Shown: in pieces, positions 1 through 10,000 of the stretch
How positions within the stretch are numbered: the first letter of the stretch is position 1
Layout: each line of letters starts with the position of its first letter
Assembly (NCBI GenBank): GCA_964609825.1
Contig: CAZSSH010000009.1
Coordinates: 1 to 64,000 of the forward strand
DNA from: CAZSSH01 sp964609825
GTDB lineage: Bacteria > Verrucomicrobiota > Lentisphaeria > Victivallales > Victivallaceae
Length of the DNA: 64,000 bases
Reading direction: 5' to 3'
Notes under the pieces: model-generated
Told to the model about the DNA's origin: nothing
The model's database searches: none
What the model saw: the letters and a program-made list of their open reading frames with translations, nothing else
Made by a program: the position numbers and the translations under genes

Positions 1-219
1 GGTGGATAAATTGTTGATATTGTCGCTCTCGGCAACAAATTTGACGCAGCCAGAGTTGTCAATCCCGCCGGTGGTTTCCAAGGTCATGTTGGGGGCCTTG
101 AACCAGTTGGTCAAAGCCGCCGGGGTGTTGAAGTCGGTTTGATAAAATACTTCCTCCCCGGCCGCAAACAGCGATGAAGCAAACAACAAGCCGATGACGG
201 CAAAAATAATGGTTTTCAT
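1..219 (-). CDS. Secreted protein, N-terminal part only
   Basis: The reading frame is open from an ATG at 219 to the left edge of the window, so the C-terminus is missing. The first 73 residues begin with Lys followed by a hydrophobic stretch ending in LFAAG, a typical cleavable signal peptide of about 20 residues. The mature part starts with a segment rich in Asn, Thr and aromatic residues (YQTDFN, LTNWFKAPNM), which resembles the start of a beta-sandwich carbohydrate-binding or glycosidase domain. That resemblance is only suggestive. It lies 15 bp downstream of the pseudopilin gene on the same strand, so it is probably the next gene of that operon. No function is assigned. Confidence 0.7.
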   Translation of the reverse strand, partial: MKTIIFAVIGLLFASSLFAAGEEVFYQTDFNTPAALTNWFKAPNMTLETTGGIDNSGCVKFVAESDNINNLST

Positions 220-234
220 GAGTAAAAAATCCGG

Positions 235-987
235 TTATTTATAGATATTGTAATAAAGCTGCTGATCGGCGTTGTTGGGCACTACGATTTCCTTCCAGTG
301 TTTCCAGTCGACATGGCCGTCGTAAAAGACATTGTTTAAGCCCTCGGAATGGCGATAGGCCGCCCCCTCGGTGTAGGAGGCGTTTTCCCGGGTAGCCAGG
401 TACCCCGAGGTAATCCCGGCCTGGGTAAAGGAGCCGTACACCAGATTGTTGAGGCCGTCGGCAAAGGCCACCTTGACCGAGGGGTGCTTGATCCGCGAGA
501 GTTTGTAGGCGCAGGCCAGCCAGCCGGTCGAGCTGGAGTTGAGGTCGGCATAGGTCGGACTGTAGGAAAAGTAGGATATTCCGTAACTTTTATCGGTGAG
601 GCCGTCCTTGTCGAGCATGACCGCCCGCGATTGCTGGCAAAGCACGCTCTTTTTATAGGCGGCGGAGCTCCCGGCGGCAGTCGCGGCGTCCACGCTTCCC
701 GCCCCTAACAGCGAGCGGAAGGCGTCATTCCTGTAAAATGGAATTCCTCCCAGTGCGCTGGTCACCGGGACCCAAAAATCGGCGTTGGCGGAGGCGTACA
801 TCATCCCGGCGTTGCCCCACTGGCGGATCATCCCGGCGCATTTGGTTTTGTTGGCGCTGTCGCGCGCTTTGTTAAGTGCCGGGAGGAGCATCGAGGCCAA
901 AATGGCGATGATGGCGATCACGACCAAGAGCTCGATCAAGGTAAAATTGCGGCGATCAAACATAATTTCCGGGTTCCGTTTTTTCAT
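235..987 (-). CDS. Prepilin-type pseudopilin (type II secretion G-like / DUF1559-like)
   Basis: About 250 residues. A short basic leader is followed by FTLIELLVVIAIIAILA, the classic prepilin peptidase site and transmembrane helix of type IV pilin-like proteins, then MLLPALNKAR. The C-terminal part carries the FYDGHVDWKHW motif, the xDGHV signature shared by all five pseudopilins in this window. The start at 987 is chosen because AAGGAGG lies just upstream; a longer upstream reading is possible but has no ribosome site. This start is inside the end of the upstream oxidoreductase gene (32-bp overlap), which suggests translational coupling. It should sit in the inner membrane or be assembled into a pseudopilus. 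Its partner and role are unknown, but the neighbouring oxidoreductase and secreted protein suggest surface glycan handling. Confidence 0.9.
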   Translation of the reverse strand: MKKRNPEIMFDRRNFTLIELLVVIAIIAILASMLLPALNKARDSANKTKCAGMIRQWGNAGMMYASANADFWVPVTSALGGIPFYRNDAFRSLLGAGSVDAATAAGSSAAYKKSVLCQQSRAVMLDKDGLTDKSYGISYFSYSPTYADLNSSSTGWLACAYKLSRIKHPSVKVAFADGLNNLVYGSFTQAGITSGYLATRENASYTEGAAYRHSEGLNNVFYDGHVDWKHWKEIVVPNNADQQLYYNIYK

Positions 988-2305
988 AACATACCTCCTT
1001 GTGTGTGGTTTTGCAAGCTTGTGCCGGGATTCTGACTTTTTGCCGCCCGAGTTCGCGGTGAATCCAGACAAAATCGACTTCGCGGATGTTTTTGCCGGTC
1101 AGCAGCGCAACCGAGGCGGCAACGCCGACCCCGAGCCCGATGTTGAGACAAATCGGCATCACCCGGAAACTTGAGTGCGCCTTGTGGGTGCCGGAAATAT
1201 TGCGTCCGGCCAAAAGCAATCCATTCAGCCCGGACGGCAGACAGGCGCGTAATGGGATCGAGTAGCTGTTGTCAGCGGTAAAATCGTCGAGCTCGCCGGC
1301 TGCGTCAAGACCCATGCCCTGGACGTTGTGAATGTCAAAAGGGAAGCGGTTTTCGACAGCGATCCAGTCGGCAAACAACTGGCCGCCCCGGATGTCCTCC
1401 TCGGTGAGCTGATAATCGCCGACAAAGTGGCGGCTCTCGCGGACTCCCAGTTGCGAGGCGCATCCGGCCAGATAGCAATAGGTGAAACCCGGTGCATAGC
1501 GGCGCAAAAAGGGAATGATTTCAGCGATTTGCCTGCGGCAGACCAACTCGGCTTGGGTTCGCTCCGCAACGTTGGTGAAGTCAAATTTGACCGCGTTGGT
1601 CATATTGGCGCAAATGACGCCGGGGATGCCGGTGTGATGCAATATCACGTGCCCGGCGGGGGGCGTCAAATATTGTTTGGCCAGCTCGCCGAGGTCGCCC
1701 GCCGGAACACGGTACGCCACATTAAAACTCTCCGGCAGTGTTAAGATTGCCGGATCGACGCCGCCCAGATGAAACATCAAACTGGCCCCCTGACAAAGGT
1801 GGTCGCCCTCCCGCCCGACGGTGTATTCGGCTCCGGCGCGGGCGGCGAGGGTGCCGTCGCCGGTAGCGTCGATAAAAAGCGGGGCCTCAATGCGCTCAAT
1901 TCCGCCGACGGATTCGGCAAACACCGCCGTCACCCGGTTGCCGGAGCACTCGGCGTCAATGACCCGACAGTCGAGAAACAGCTCGACTCCGGCCTCGGCA
2001 AGCATCTCAAAGAGCACGCTTTTGATACATTCATTTAATAAGCCGTTGGCGGGGTGCGGCGGGCCGAGCAAACTTTGGGCGACCCGGCGGTCGATTTCCA
2101 ATTGCAGCGGGGAGCATGTCCCTGCCATCCATTTGGCGATCATTCCCGGTCCGGCCATACCGCCCGGGGCGTTGCTTTTTTCGAGCAGCAGCACTTTGAC
2201 TCCGGCGCGGGCGGCGCCGAGGGCAGCGGCGACTCCGGCGACCCCGGCGCCGGCGACGACGACCCCGTTATGACGGCGGAGCGGACAATTTTTGATTTCA
2301 AACAT
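956..2305 (-). CDS. FAD-dependent oxidoreductase (FAD_oxidored, PF12831-like)
   Basis: 449 residues. The N-terminus has a dinucleotide-binding Rossmann fold motif (VVVAGAGVAGVAAALG, about residues 15-30) followed by an acidic strand end (LLLEK). A second FAD motif, FIDATGDGTLAARAGA, lies near residue 145, and a C-terminal block SFRVMPICLNIGLGVGVAAS is typical of the family. No signal peptide is visible, so it is probably cytoplasmic. Many members sit beside glycan-degradation genes and are often labelled xanthan-lyase-like without proof; the substrate is unknown. It is the first gene of an operon with the pseudopilin and the secreted protein, divergent from the AraC-type regulator at 2427. 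A related enzyme lies at 28357-29649. Confidence 0.85.
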   Translation of the reverse strand: MFEIKNCPLRRHNGVVVAGAGVAGVAAALGAARAGVKVLLLEKSNAPGGMAGPGMIAKWMAGTCSPLQLEIDRRVAQSLLGPPHPANGLLNECIKSVLFEMLAEAGVELFLDCRVIDAECSGNRVTAVFAESVGGIERIEAPLFIDATGDGTLAARAGAEYTVGREGDHLCQGASLMFHLGGVDPAILTLPESFNVAYRVPAGDLGELAKQYLTPPAGHVILHHTGIPGVICANMTNAVKFDFTNVAERTQAELVCRRQIAEIIPFLRRYAPGFTYCYLAGCASQLGVRESRHFVGDYQLTEEDIRGGQLFADWIAVENRFPFDIHNVQGMGLDAAGELDDFTADNSYSIPLRACLPSGLNGLLLAGRNISGTHKAHSSFRVMPICLNIGLGVGVAASVALLTGKNIREVDFVWIHRELGRQKVRIPAQACKTTHKEVCYEKTEPGNYV

Positions 2306-2344
2306 GAGACGATTTTTCCTTGCGGTTGCCTGGTTTCTTTTTAT

Positions 2345-2353
2345 ATTATAGCA
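2345..2353 (-). promoter_or_regulatory. Extended -10 promoter for the oxidoreductase operon
   Basis: On the minus strand the bases read TGCTATAAT, an extended -10 element, about 40 bp upstream of the ATG at 2305. No good -35 hexamer is present, as expected for an extended -10 promoter. It faces away from the promoter at 2373-2401, leaving about 20 bp between them for a regulator site. Confidence 0.5.
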
Positions 2354-2372
2354 GAAATTCCGCCGATCTCAC

Positions 2373-2401
2373 TTGACTTTTTCGAAAAATAATCTTAAAT
2401 T
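2373..2401 (+). promoter_or_regulatory. Sigma-70 type promoter of the AraC-family gene
   Basis: TTGACT (2373-2378) and TAAATT (2396-2401) are separated by 17 bp and lie 26 bp upstream of the ATG at 2427. It is back to back with the oxidoreductase promoter. Confidence 0.5.
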
Positions 2402-2426
2402 ATCTCAGAAGACAGGAGAAAGTATC

Positions 2427-3245
2427 ATGCATTTGGCCGCGCTCTTGCAAATTTATGAAAAACGTTACGATGTCCAGATCAGTTTTGAGGTATGTCACCC
2501 GGCATTGTATCAGATCGAGGCGCTGCAACTTTGCATGAAGCAATATCAGCACCATTCGCCGGTCTGCCTTTATTACAAATCGCAGGACAACAGCCGCCGC
2601 TGCTCGATCAGCAAAAACCGGGCGCTCAAAGTCATTCAGGACGGGCGGGCTCGGGGGAGATTGTGCCGCTTCGGCGTCTGGGAGTATGTGGTACCGGTGA
2701 TGCACGGCGAGTTGCTGCTGGGGGCCTTGTTTCTCGGCACCTTTTCGGTCAAAGGGAAAAAAGCGCCGCCGTTGCCGCCGGGGGTGCCGCTGCCGCCGCC
2801 GGTCACCTTGGAGAAACGGCGGATTTTGCGCCGGCTCTCCCGATTTATCGTCGAATACATCAAACTGGAAATTTCTCACTTTGACCAAGAGCATCAATTG
2901 TTCGGCCAATTTCACAATGAGAGTTTTTACTCGGACAGCTGTCACAATTTTATCGAGCAGCATTTTCAGGAAAACATCGCTTTGGCCGACTTGGCGGAGC
3001 GGCTGGGGGTCAACCCAAATTATCTGGGGGGACTTTTGCGGCGAGTCCACGGCAGTACCTTTCGCCGCTTGCTGACTGACCGGCGGCTCAAAGAGGCTAA
3101 AGAGTGGCTGCGCTCCCGCGGCGAGTGCAAAGTCGCCGAAATCGCCTATGCCTGCGGGTTTCAGGACAGCAATTATTTCTCCATGATTTTTAAAAAGAAC
3201 ACCGGCATGACTCCGCAGGAGTTTCGTCAGGCGTACCATTATTAA
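2427..3245 (+). CDS. AraC-family transcription regulator with PocR-like sensor domain
   Basis: 272 residues from the ATG preceded by CAGGAG. The N-terminal half has the Cys pattern of the PocR ligand-binding domain (CHPALYQ, SPVCLYYK, RRCSISK, RLCRFG), then a glycine-rich strand VMHGELLLGALFLG. The C-terminal 100 residues hold two helix-turn-helix segments of the AraC type (LADLAERLGVNPNYLGGLLR and IAYACGFQDSNYFSMIFKK, ending in GMTPQEFR). It is divergent from the oxidoreductase and pseudopilin operon, so it most likely controls that operon. The inducer is unknown; PocR domains are thought to bind small hydrocarbon-like ligands. Confidence 0.88.
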   Translation: MHLAALLQIYEKRYDVQISFEVCHPALYQIEALQLCMKQYQHHSPVCLYYKSQDNSRRCSISKNRALKVIQDGRARGRLCRFGVWEYVVPVMHGELLLGALFLGTFSVKGKKAPPLPPGVPLPPPVTLEKRRILRRLSRFIVEYIKLEISHFDQEHQLFGQFHNESFYSDSCHNFIEQHFQENIALADLAERLGVNPNYLGGLLRRVHGSTFRRLLTDRRLKEAKEWLRSRGECKVAEIAYACGFQDSNYFSMIFKKNTGMTPQEFRQAYHY

Positions 3246-3279
3246 GGGAGTGTTTCCGTTTGATTTTTAAATAATTTTC

Positions 3280-3307
3280 TTGCATTTTAATTTCGCCGTG
3301 CTATTCT
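3280..3307 (+). promoter_or_regulatory. Promoter of the lipoprotein gene
   Basis: TTGCAT (3280-3285) and TATTCT (3302-3307) with a 16-bp spacer, 50 bp upstream of the ATG at 3358. Confidence 0.5.
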
Positions 3308-3357
3308 TAATAATGAGACACATGCGTCGCGGTTTCTTTGGCAGGAGGAGATGCAAA

Positions 3358-4074
3358 ATGAAACGGTTGCCGGGCTCAATGCAAATAAAGTGGTTGATCT
3401 TGCCGATGTTGCTGTCGGTTTTGGTCATGGCCCTCGGGGGTTGCTCGCCGACCTGCGAGGAGCCGGCAATGCTGTGGGGCAAACCGCAGATTGCCAAAAA
3501 CAGCGCCGACCGAATCCGCTTTGTGACGTTGAGCAACGACAATGCCAAAGTTGCCTGGCATGATTTGTTTGCCTATTACCAGAGCAACGACCCGGACGAC
3601 TTAAATACCGCCGCCATGTTTTTTAACTACTGTTGGCAGTGGAACCCAGGCAACTACAACGCTTATTGGGGCTGGGGGATCATCCGCGGCATTCAGGCTC
3701 AGACGGCCGCCGACCCGGCAGTCGCCGAAACGCTTTTCAATCAATCCGTCAACTTTTTTGAGCAGGCCAAAGGCTGTGCTCTCCCGGATAGCGAAGCGGA
3801 CAATCTCGACTTGGATCTCGCCAATGCCCTGACCGGGTTCGGCAACTTTTATTTGACGCAAAACCGGCCGCAACCGGCGGCGGAAGCGCTCGCCCAAGCG
3901 CAAACCTTGCTCCAATCCGTCCTCAGCCGCCAGCCCAATCACGGCCGCACTTATTATCTGTTGGCCGCCAATTGCTTCTATCGCCATGACCTCGCCGGAG
4001 CCCGGCTCAACACCGACAACGCCGCGCGCAACAACTTCAAAGTACCCGAGAGTTTTTTAAAGGAGCTCAGGTAA
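3358..4074 (+). CDS. Lipoprotein with TPR-like helical repeats
   Basis: 238 residues. The start is fixed by AGGAGGAG ten bases upstream. The signal sequence has a hydrophobic core and a lipobox ending LVMALGGC, so the mature protein should be lipid-anchored through that Cys. The rest is helical with alternating Ala/Leu and Asn/Gln residues (LAEALAQAQTLLQSVL, GRTYYLLAANCFYRHDLAGA), resembling tetratricopeptide repeats that bind partner proteins. It has its own promoter and ends tail to tail with the NRPS gene, 22 bp away, so it is not in that operon. No specific function can be given. Confidence 0.75.
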   Translation: MKRLPGSMQIKWLILPMLLSVLVMALGGCSPTCEEPAMLWGKPQIAKNSADRIRFVTLSNDNAKVAWHDLFAYYQSNDPDDLNTAAMFFNYCWQWNPGNYNAYWGWGIIRGIQAQTAADPAVAETLFNQSVNFFEQAKGCALPDSEADNLDLDLANALTGFGNFYLTQNRPQPAAEALAQAQTLLQSVLSRQPNHGRTYYLLAANCFYRHDLAGARLNTDNAARNNFKVPESFLKELR

Positions 4075-4096
4075 GAGCGCTTTAAGCGTCAGGGGT

Positions 4097-7000
4097 TTAT
4101 TGTTGATCGGCAGCGTGCAGTGCCTCATTGATCCGGGCGGCGACTTTGTCCACCGAGGGATGCTTGAGAATCGCCCGGTGGTCGCAATCGGCGATTTCAA
4201 TGCGGTTGACCGTCTCGGCCAAATTGGTCCAGCGCCGCTCCGGCTCGCACAGCAACCCGTGATATTTGGATAGGTCGCTGCAAAAAACATTGACTTTGCC
4301 GGGATAATACTGCATCTGATAGCGGTGCGCCGCCTGCAGATTGATGGCATACAGTTTTTTCAGTTGCTCGATTTCCGCCGCCGCGCGGGAATTGCCGAAG
4401 CGGGCGGCCAAAAAATCCAGCTGCACCGTGCCGGTTGGCCCGGCGGAGCGGTTTTTGATCTTTTGTTTCAGATAACGCCACGCCGGACGGCAGCCGGAGC
4501 GCCAAAAATCTCCCAAAAAACGCAGCAAAAATGCCGGGGTGACGGGCGGTTTGCCCCAGGTTTCAATCAAGCCCAAAAATCCGACCTGATCATTGTTACG
4601 TACCAATTGGCAGGCCATCTCATAAGCGACGATCCCGCCAAAGCACCAGCCGCCAAGGTAATAAGGCCCCCGGGGCTGATGCTTTTTGAGAAGTTGGACA
4701 TAGTAGCGGGCCATGTCGACGATGGTGGTATCGGGCGGCTGACCCGCCTCGAGCCCCCGGGCCTGAAACGCGTAAATTTTGCGGTTGTCGAGGAGCTCGA
4801 CCAAGTTGACGTAGCCGAGGATGTCGCCGGAAGTGGCGTGTATCAGATAAAGTGGCTGCTCCGGTCCCTTGTCGGCCAGCAGCAACAGCGAACCGGAGTC
4901 ATTTTGACTGCCGCGCTGCTGCAATGATTGAGCAAGCCCGCGCACGGTGGGATGACGGTAAAACTCCTCCATACTGAGCTTGAGTTGGCAGACGCGCTCG
5001 ATTTCGAGACATAAATTAAGCGCGGCCAGCGAGTCGCCGCCCAGCGCAAAGAAACTGCGCTCAAAATCAATGCTGCCGAGCTTGAGAAGTTTTTTATAAA
5101 TCAGTGAAATTTGCATTTCCAGCGCGGTATCCGGTTCGACTTCCGCGGCAACTTCGCTGACATGCCGCGGTGGCGGCAGTTTTTGATAATCGATTTTGCC
5201 GGTGGCGGTGACCGGCAAGGCGGCCAGCGGCGTAATGCTTGCCGGGATCATGTATTCCGGCAGGTCCCGCGCCAACAGCGCTTTGGCCTGAGGATAACTG
5301 ATTTCGGCGCGGCTGATGACGTAGGCGTCAAGTCGGTCGATTCCGCCGTCGGCGTTGCGGCTGCCGACCGCCAGTGCGTTTTCCACCCCCGGAATATTGC
5401 GGAGCGCGGTTTCGACGCTCTCCAGCTCCACCCGGAAGCCGTGGATTTTTACCTGCCGGTCGGCACGCCCGAGGCAGACGATTTCCCCGTCGGCGGTGTA
5501 ACACCCGAGATCGCCGGTCCGGTAAATCCGGCCGCCCGGCCGCCACGGATCGTTTAAAAAGCAGCGGCTTGTCCGCACTGCATCATTGAGATACCCTTTG
5601 GCCACCCCGTCGCCGCCCAAGTAGATTTCCCCCTGACACTCCGGCGGACAAAGCCGCATAAAGCGGTCGAGGATATAGCACGTGACATTGGCGATCGGCC
5701 GGCCGATGGTATGAAAATCTTGCCCCGCGGTGGCGATGATGGTGGCCTCGGTGGGGCCGTAAGTATTAAGCAGTCGGACGTCAGGCGCGAGTTCGCGGCA
5801 ACGCTCCATTTGCTTGCCGGAGGCGTGTTCGCCGCCAATGATGATGAGCCGCAGCGACGGGGGCGGCGGCGATGACTCAAAAACGTTGACCAGCAAATGC
5901 CAATAGGCGGTCGGGAGGTCAAATACGGTGATGTTTTGATTGCGGGCATAGTCCAATAATTGGGGCGGCGACGGCGGCAGCGGTCCGGGGCGGAAAATCA
6001 GGGTGCCGCCAGTCAGCAGTATTGGAAATATCTCCTCAACCGAGAGGTCAAAACTCAATACGCCGAATTGCAGCACCCGGTCGGCCGGGGTCAGGCCAAA
6101 GGCGTCGATGACCGCCAGATTGTGGTTGACCAGATTGCGCTGCGAAATCATCACTCCTTTGGGCGTGCCGGTGGTGCCGGAGGTAAACATTAAATAGGCG
6201 GTTTCACTGCTGTCGTCAGGAAGCTCCGGCCGCTCTTTGGGCAATCCCGCCAGTGTCGCCGGATCGTTGAGGTCAAGTACTTGGATATGCTCCGGCAGCC
6301 CGGCAGCTCCCGGGCCGGAGCCGAATTGGATCAAAAGTTTGACCTCGGCCTGGTCAAGCAACTCATTGCGCCGGGCATCCGGCAAGAGTCCGGGCTCCAA
6401 CGCGAGATAGGCCGCCCCGGCCTTAAAAATGCCCAGCAAAGCTCCGGCCAGCTCCGGCGAGCGCTCGGCGCAAACCGCCACCGCTTCACCCGGCGTTGCG
6501 CCGTATCGCCGCAACAAATGCGCGATTTGCGTGGAATATTCGTCAAGCTCGCGGTAACTCATTTGCCGGTTGTCGGCTATCACCGCAGTGTTTCCGGCAT
6601 GGTTGGCGAGTCCTTCGACAAAAAGTTTGATGTAACTGCAGTCGGGCAACAATCGGTCGGGACCGGCGGCAAAATTTGGCGATTGCTCTTGGAGCGTAAT
6701 CGCCTTAAGCGGCCGGTCGGGGTGAAGTTTGGCCGCATCGCAAAATACGGCAAAAAGTTTGCCGAGCAGCTTTTGCCGCTCCCGTCCGCAGTGGCACAAC
6801 TTGACCGAGCCGTCTGCCGTGAGCTCCAGCGCCGGGCTCAAGGTCGCCAGGCCGGGCAGTGACCGGTAGCGCAGCCGGAGATCGCCGGGACACTCGCGGC
6901 GGCGGCAAATTTGCTCCAGCATGGTTTCGGCGGCGGCCAGATTTTGGCTCAAATTGGCGTCAAAATCTACCTCGATGCGCCAGGGGAGATACTCGAGCAA

Positions 7001-10000
7001 AAAACCGGCAGGCAGCAATTCGTCGCCCCCGCCAGTGACTTTCAACGGCAAAAAGACGGTCGTTTCGCCGCACAGCCGGGCAAAAAACAGCCCAAACATC
7101 GCGGCGATTTGTTTGCCTCCGGCTCCTTGGCCGAGAAACATGTCGCCACGGTCGTTGAGCTCCTGCCAGCGGTATATGGGCAGTGGCGGCGGATGCAAAT
7201 CGCGCATGGCGGCCAACCAAAATCTTTCGTTGGCCGCGGCGGCGCGCCAAGCTCGGTTACACCGCTCCAAGTCGATTTGTCCGGCGTCAGTGAGTATTTC
7301 GCTACACTCAAAATTGCTGAAATCGATCGCATCGCCGTTCAGGCCGTAAAGCTGCCGGAGCCGGACGGCGCCGTCTCCGGCGGCCACCAGCAATGAGTCG
7401 TCGCCGATATCCAATATTTGTCCCGGCGTCGCGGCGTCGGACGGCTCGGCGGTGGCGCTGCCGACGGCCAGCAGTCGGCAGCGGTGCGCCAATTTGGGGA
7501 CGGCGAGCTGATTGTCATAGCTCCCGGTGTCCAGACCCCGGATCAGCCGGACCAGCTCGGCGGCCGGTTTGCGCCAATCGAGCAGTGCTCCGGCATAAGG
7601 TCGGTCGGCCGCGCGGTAACAGCTTCGTTGCGAGCGGTCTTGAGTAAGCGTTTGGATTTGACCGCCGCGCAGCATCGGCGCGAGTTTGGTCAATGCGGCG
7701 AGCGCGGTCTCACTGGCTTTTAAACTCAATTGCAGCGCGGTCGCATCGGGTGCGACGTCAAAAGTTTGCTGCAAACAAATGTCGCCGGTGTCAATCCCGC
7801 CGTCGATTCGGTGCCAGGTGACACCGTGCGTTTTTTCGCCGTTGATGACGGCCCAGCTACAGGCGTTGAGCCCGGCATAGCGCGGCAGCGGCGAGTCGTG
7901 ATAGTTGATCGCCATTTTTTGCGGCAATGAAAAAATATCCGGCGGCAAAATATGATCGTTGACAATGCTGAAAAGATAGTCAAACGGGATCTGGCTCAAT
8001 ATGTCATGGAGTTTGTCCGGTTGGCCGGGATAACACGGGATGTGCCGTTCATGTGCCCACCGGGTCGCCGCCAAGGTATCGGAAAAAAAACCCAACAGCT
8101 GAAACCCCGCCCTTTGCAGAATTTCGGCGCATCCGGGGACCAATCCGGTTTCGCCGATGATGTAAATTCCGGGGCGTGCCCCCGCCGGCTGCGGGCAATT
8201 GATTTGGGTCAATGGCTCGTCCGGCTGTGCCAGCAAGGCGTCGGCAAGTTGACTGAAAATATCGCAAAAATCGGCGATGTCGCCAGCGTCAAAATTGGCT
8301 TCTTTGTACTCGGCGTGGCACTCCAAACCGCCATGGCGCTCCTCCATCACCAGCTTTAAATCAAGCTGCGCGATGCCGCCGCCCAATTCGTCATGGTACA
8401 AGCGCAGCTCCCTGTCGTCCTCCGCCCAGGGCAGATTTTGCAGCAGCAGCGAAACTCGAAACAAGGGATCTGCGTGGCCGGAGCGTCCGGTTTTCTCCAA
8501 AATAAGCTCCAGCGGGACATCCGAATTTTGGAAACACAGCGTTACCGTGTTTTTGAAACTGCCGACCAACTGACGGAAACTTTGTTGCGCCTTGAGCTGG
8601 TGGCGCAAAGGCAGTGAGTTGATAAACATCCCGATGATTTTTTCGGTTTGTTTTAACTGGCGGTTGGCAAAAGCCGTCCCGGTGGTGATGTCGGTGGCGC
8701 CGGTAAATTTATGCAGCTCGACATGCAGGATGGCCTGCAATACCGTAAACAGCGTGGTTTGCGCCGCCGCCGCAAAACGTTTTAATGCCGCACAGCGCTC
8801 CGATGGGATGGTGAAGCGATGGCAGCCCGCGTTTTGCCGGTCGCCGCTGCGGCTGGTTTTTTCAAAATTAAGCGGTGGCAGCGGCGCCGGATCGCGAAGC
8901 ATTTGCTGCCAGACGGTTAATCCGCGGTCAAAGGCGCCGAGTTGCCGCTGCCGGTGGTGAAATTCGGCAAAATCGGCGTAATCAAACGCCGCGGCCGCGT
9001 TTTCGGCCAACTCCCGGTCATCCGCAGGACGCAAATAATGGTGACGCAGTGCGGCAAAGAGCAGTGCCGCGCTCCAGCCGTCAAAAATCAGGTGCGAAAT
9101 CGTCAGATATATTCGGCAGTGCCGGTCGTCGAGCCGGATTAACTCGGCGGCAAGCAACGGCGGCCGGGTGGGTTCAAACACCCGCTGCCGGTGCTGCTCG
9201 ACAATCTGTTGCGCCGATTTGCGCTGTTCCTCCGGAGTGCGGCCGGACCAGTCCTGATACGGGAGCTCGACATTGACTTCGCGGGCGACTTGCTGGTGCA
9301 AGGTTTGACCGTCCCAAATCAGGCCGGAGCGCAAGCTCTGGTGATCGGCGGCGACGCAATTGAGCGCCTTGCGGAGCCGGGCGGGGTCGATTTCACCCTC
9401 CAGATGGACGGCCAACACAATGTTGTTGAGATTGGGCGCGCCGTAAAATTGCTCAAGCAGCCAGTGCGACAGCTGATAACTGGTCGCCTCAAAGCAGACA
9501 TTGGCCGCCGGGTCGTAAATCTTGCTCCATTTTAAACCGTCGCCGCTGCCGGATTGCTGCTCGACGGCGCGGGCGAGAGCCGCCAGGTCGGGGTGCTCCA
9601 TCAACAGCGAGGAGGGGGCGTCAAACCGGAAACGGCTGCCGATCTCAAGTGACAGCTCCGCCGCCTGCAGCGAGTCGCCGCCCAGATAAAAAAAGTTATC
9701 CGTGCTTTGGGGAAGGGTGCCCTTGAGGCGGTTTTGCCACATTTCGGCCAAAATTTGCCCGCATTCGGTCAACGGCGCAATGGTTTCTGCCGTCATCGCT
9801 GCCGGGTCGGGCAACGCTTGACGGTCGATTTTGCCGTTGGCCGTCAACGGCATGGCATCCAGTACGGTCAGTGTTGACGGCACCATATAGTCGGGCAAAT
9901 GCCCGCGGGCGATATCGAGGAGCACGTTTGCCGGGTCGTCGAGCGGCCGCTCCAATGTGACATAGGCTGCCAATGTTTTTGCCCCGGCGGCGGATTCGCG

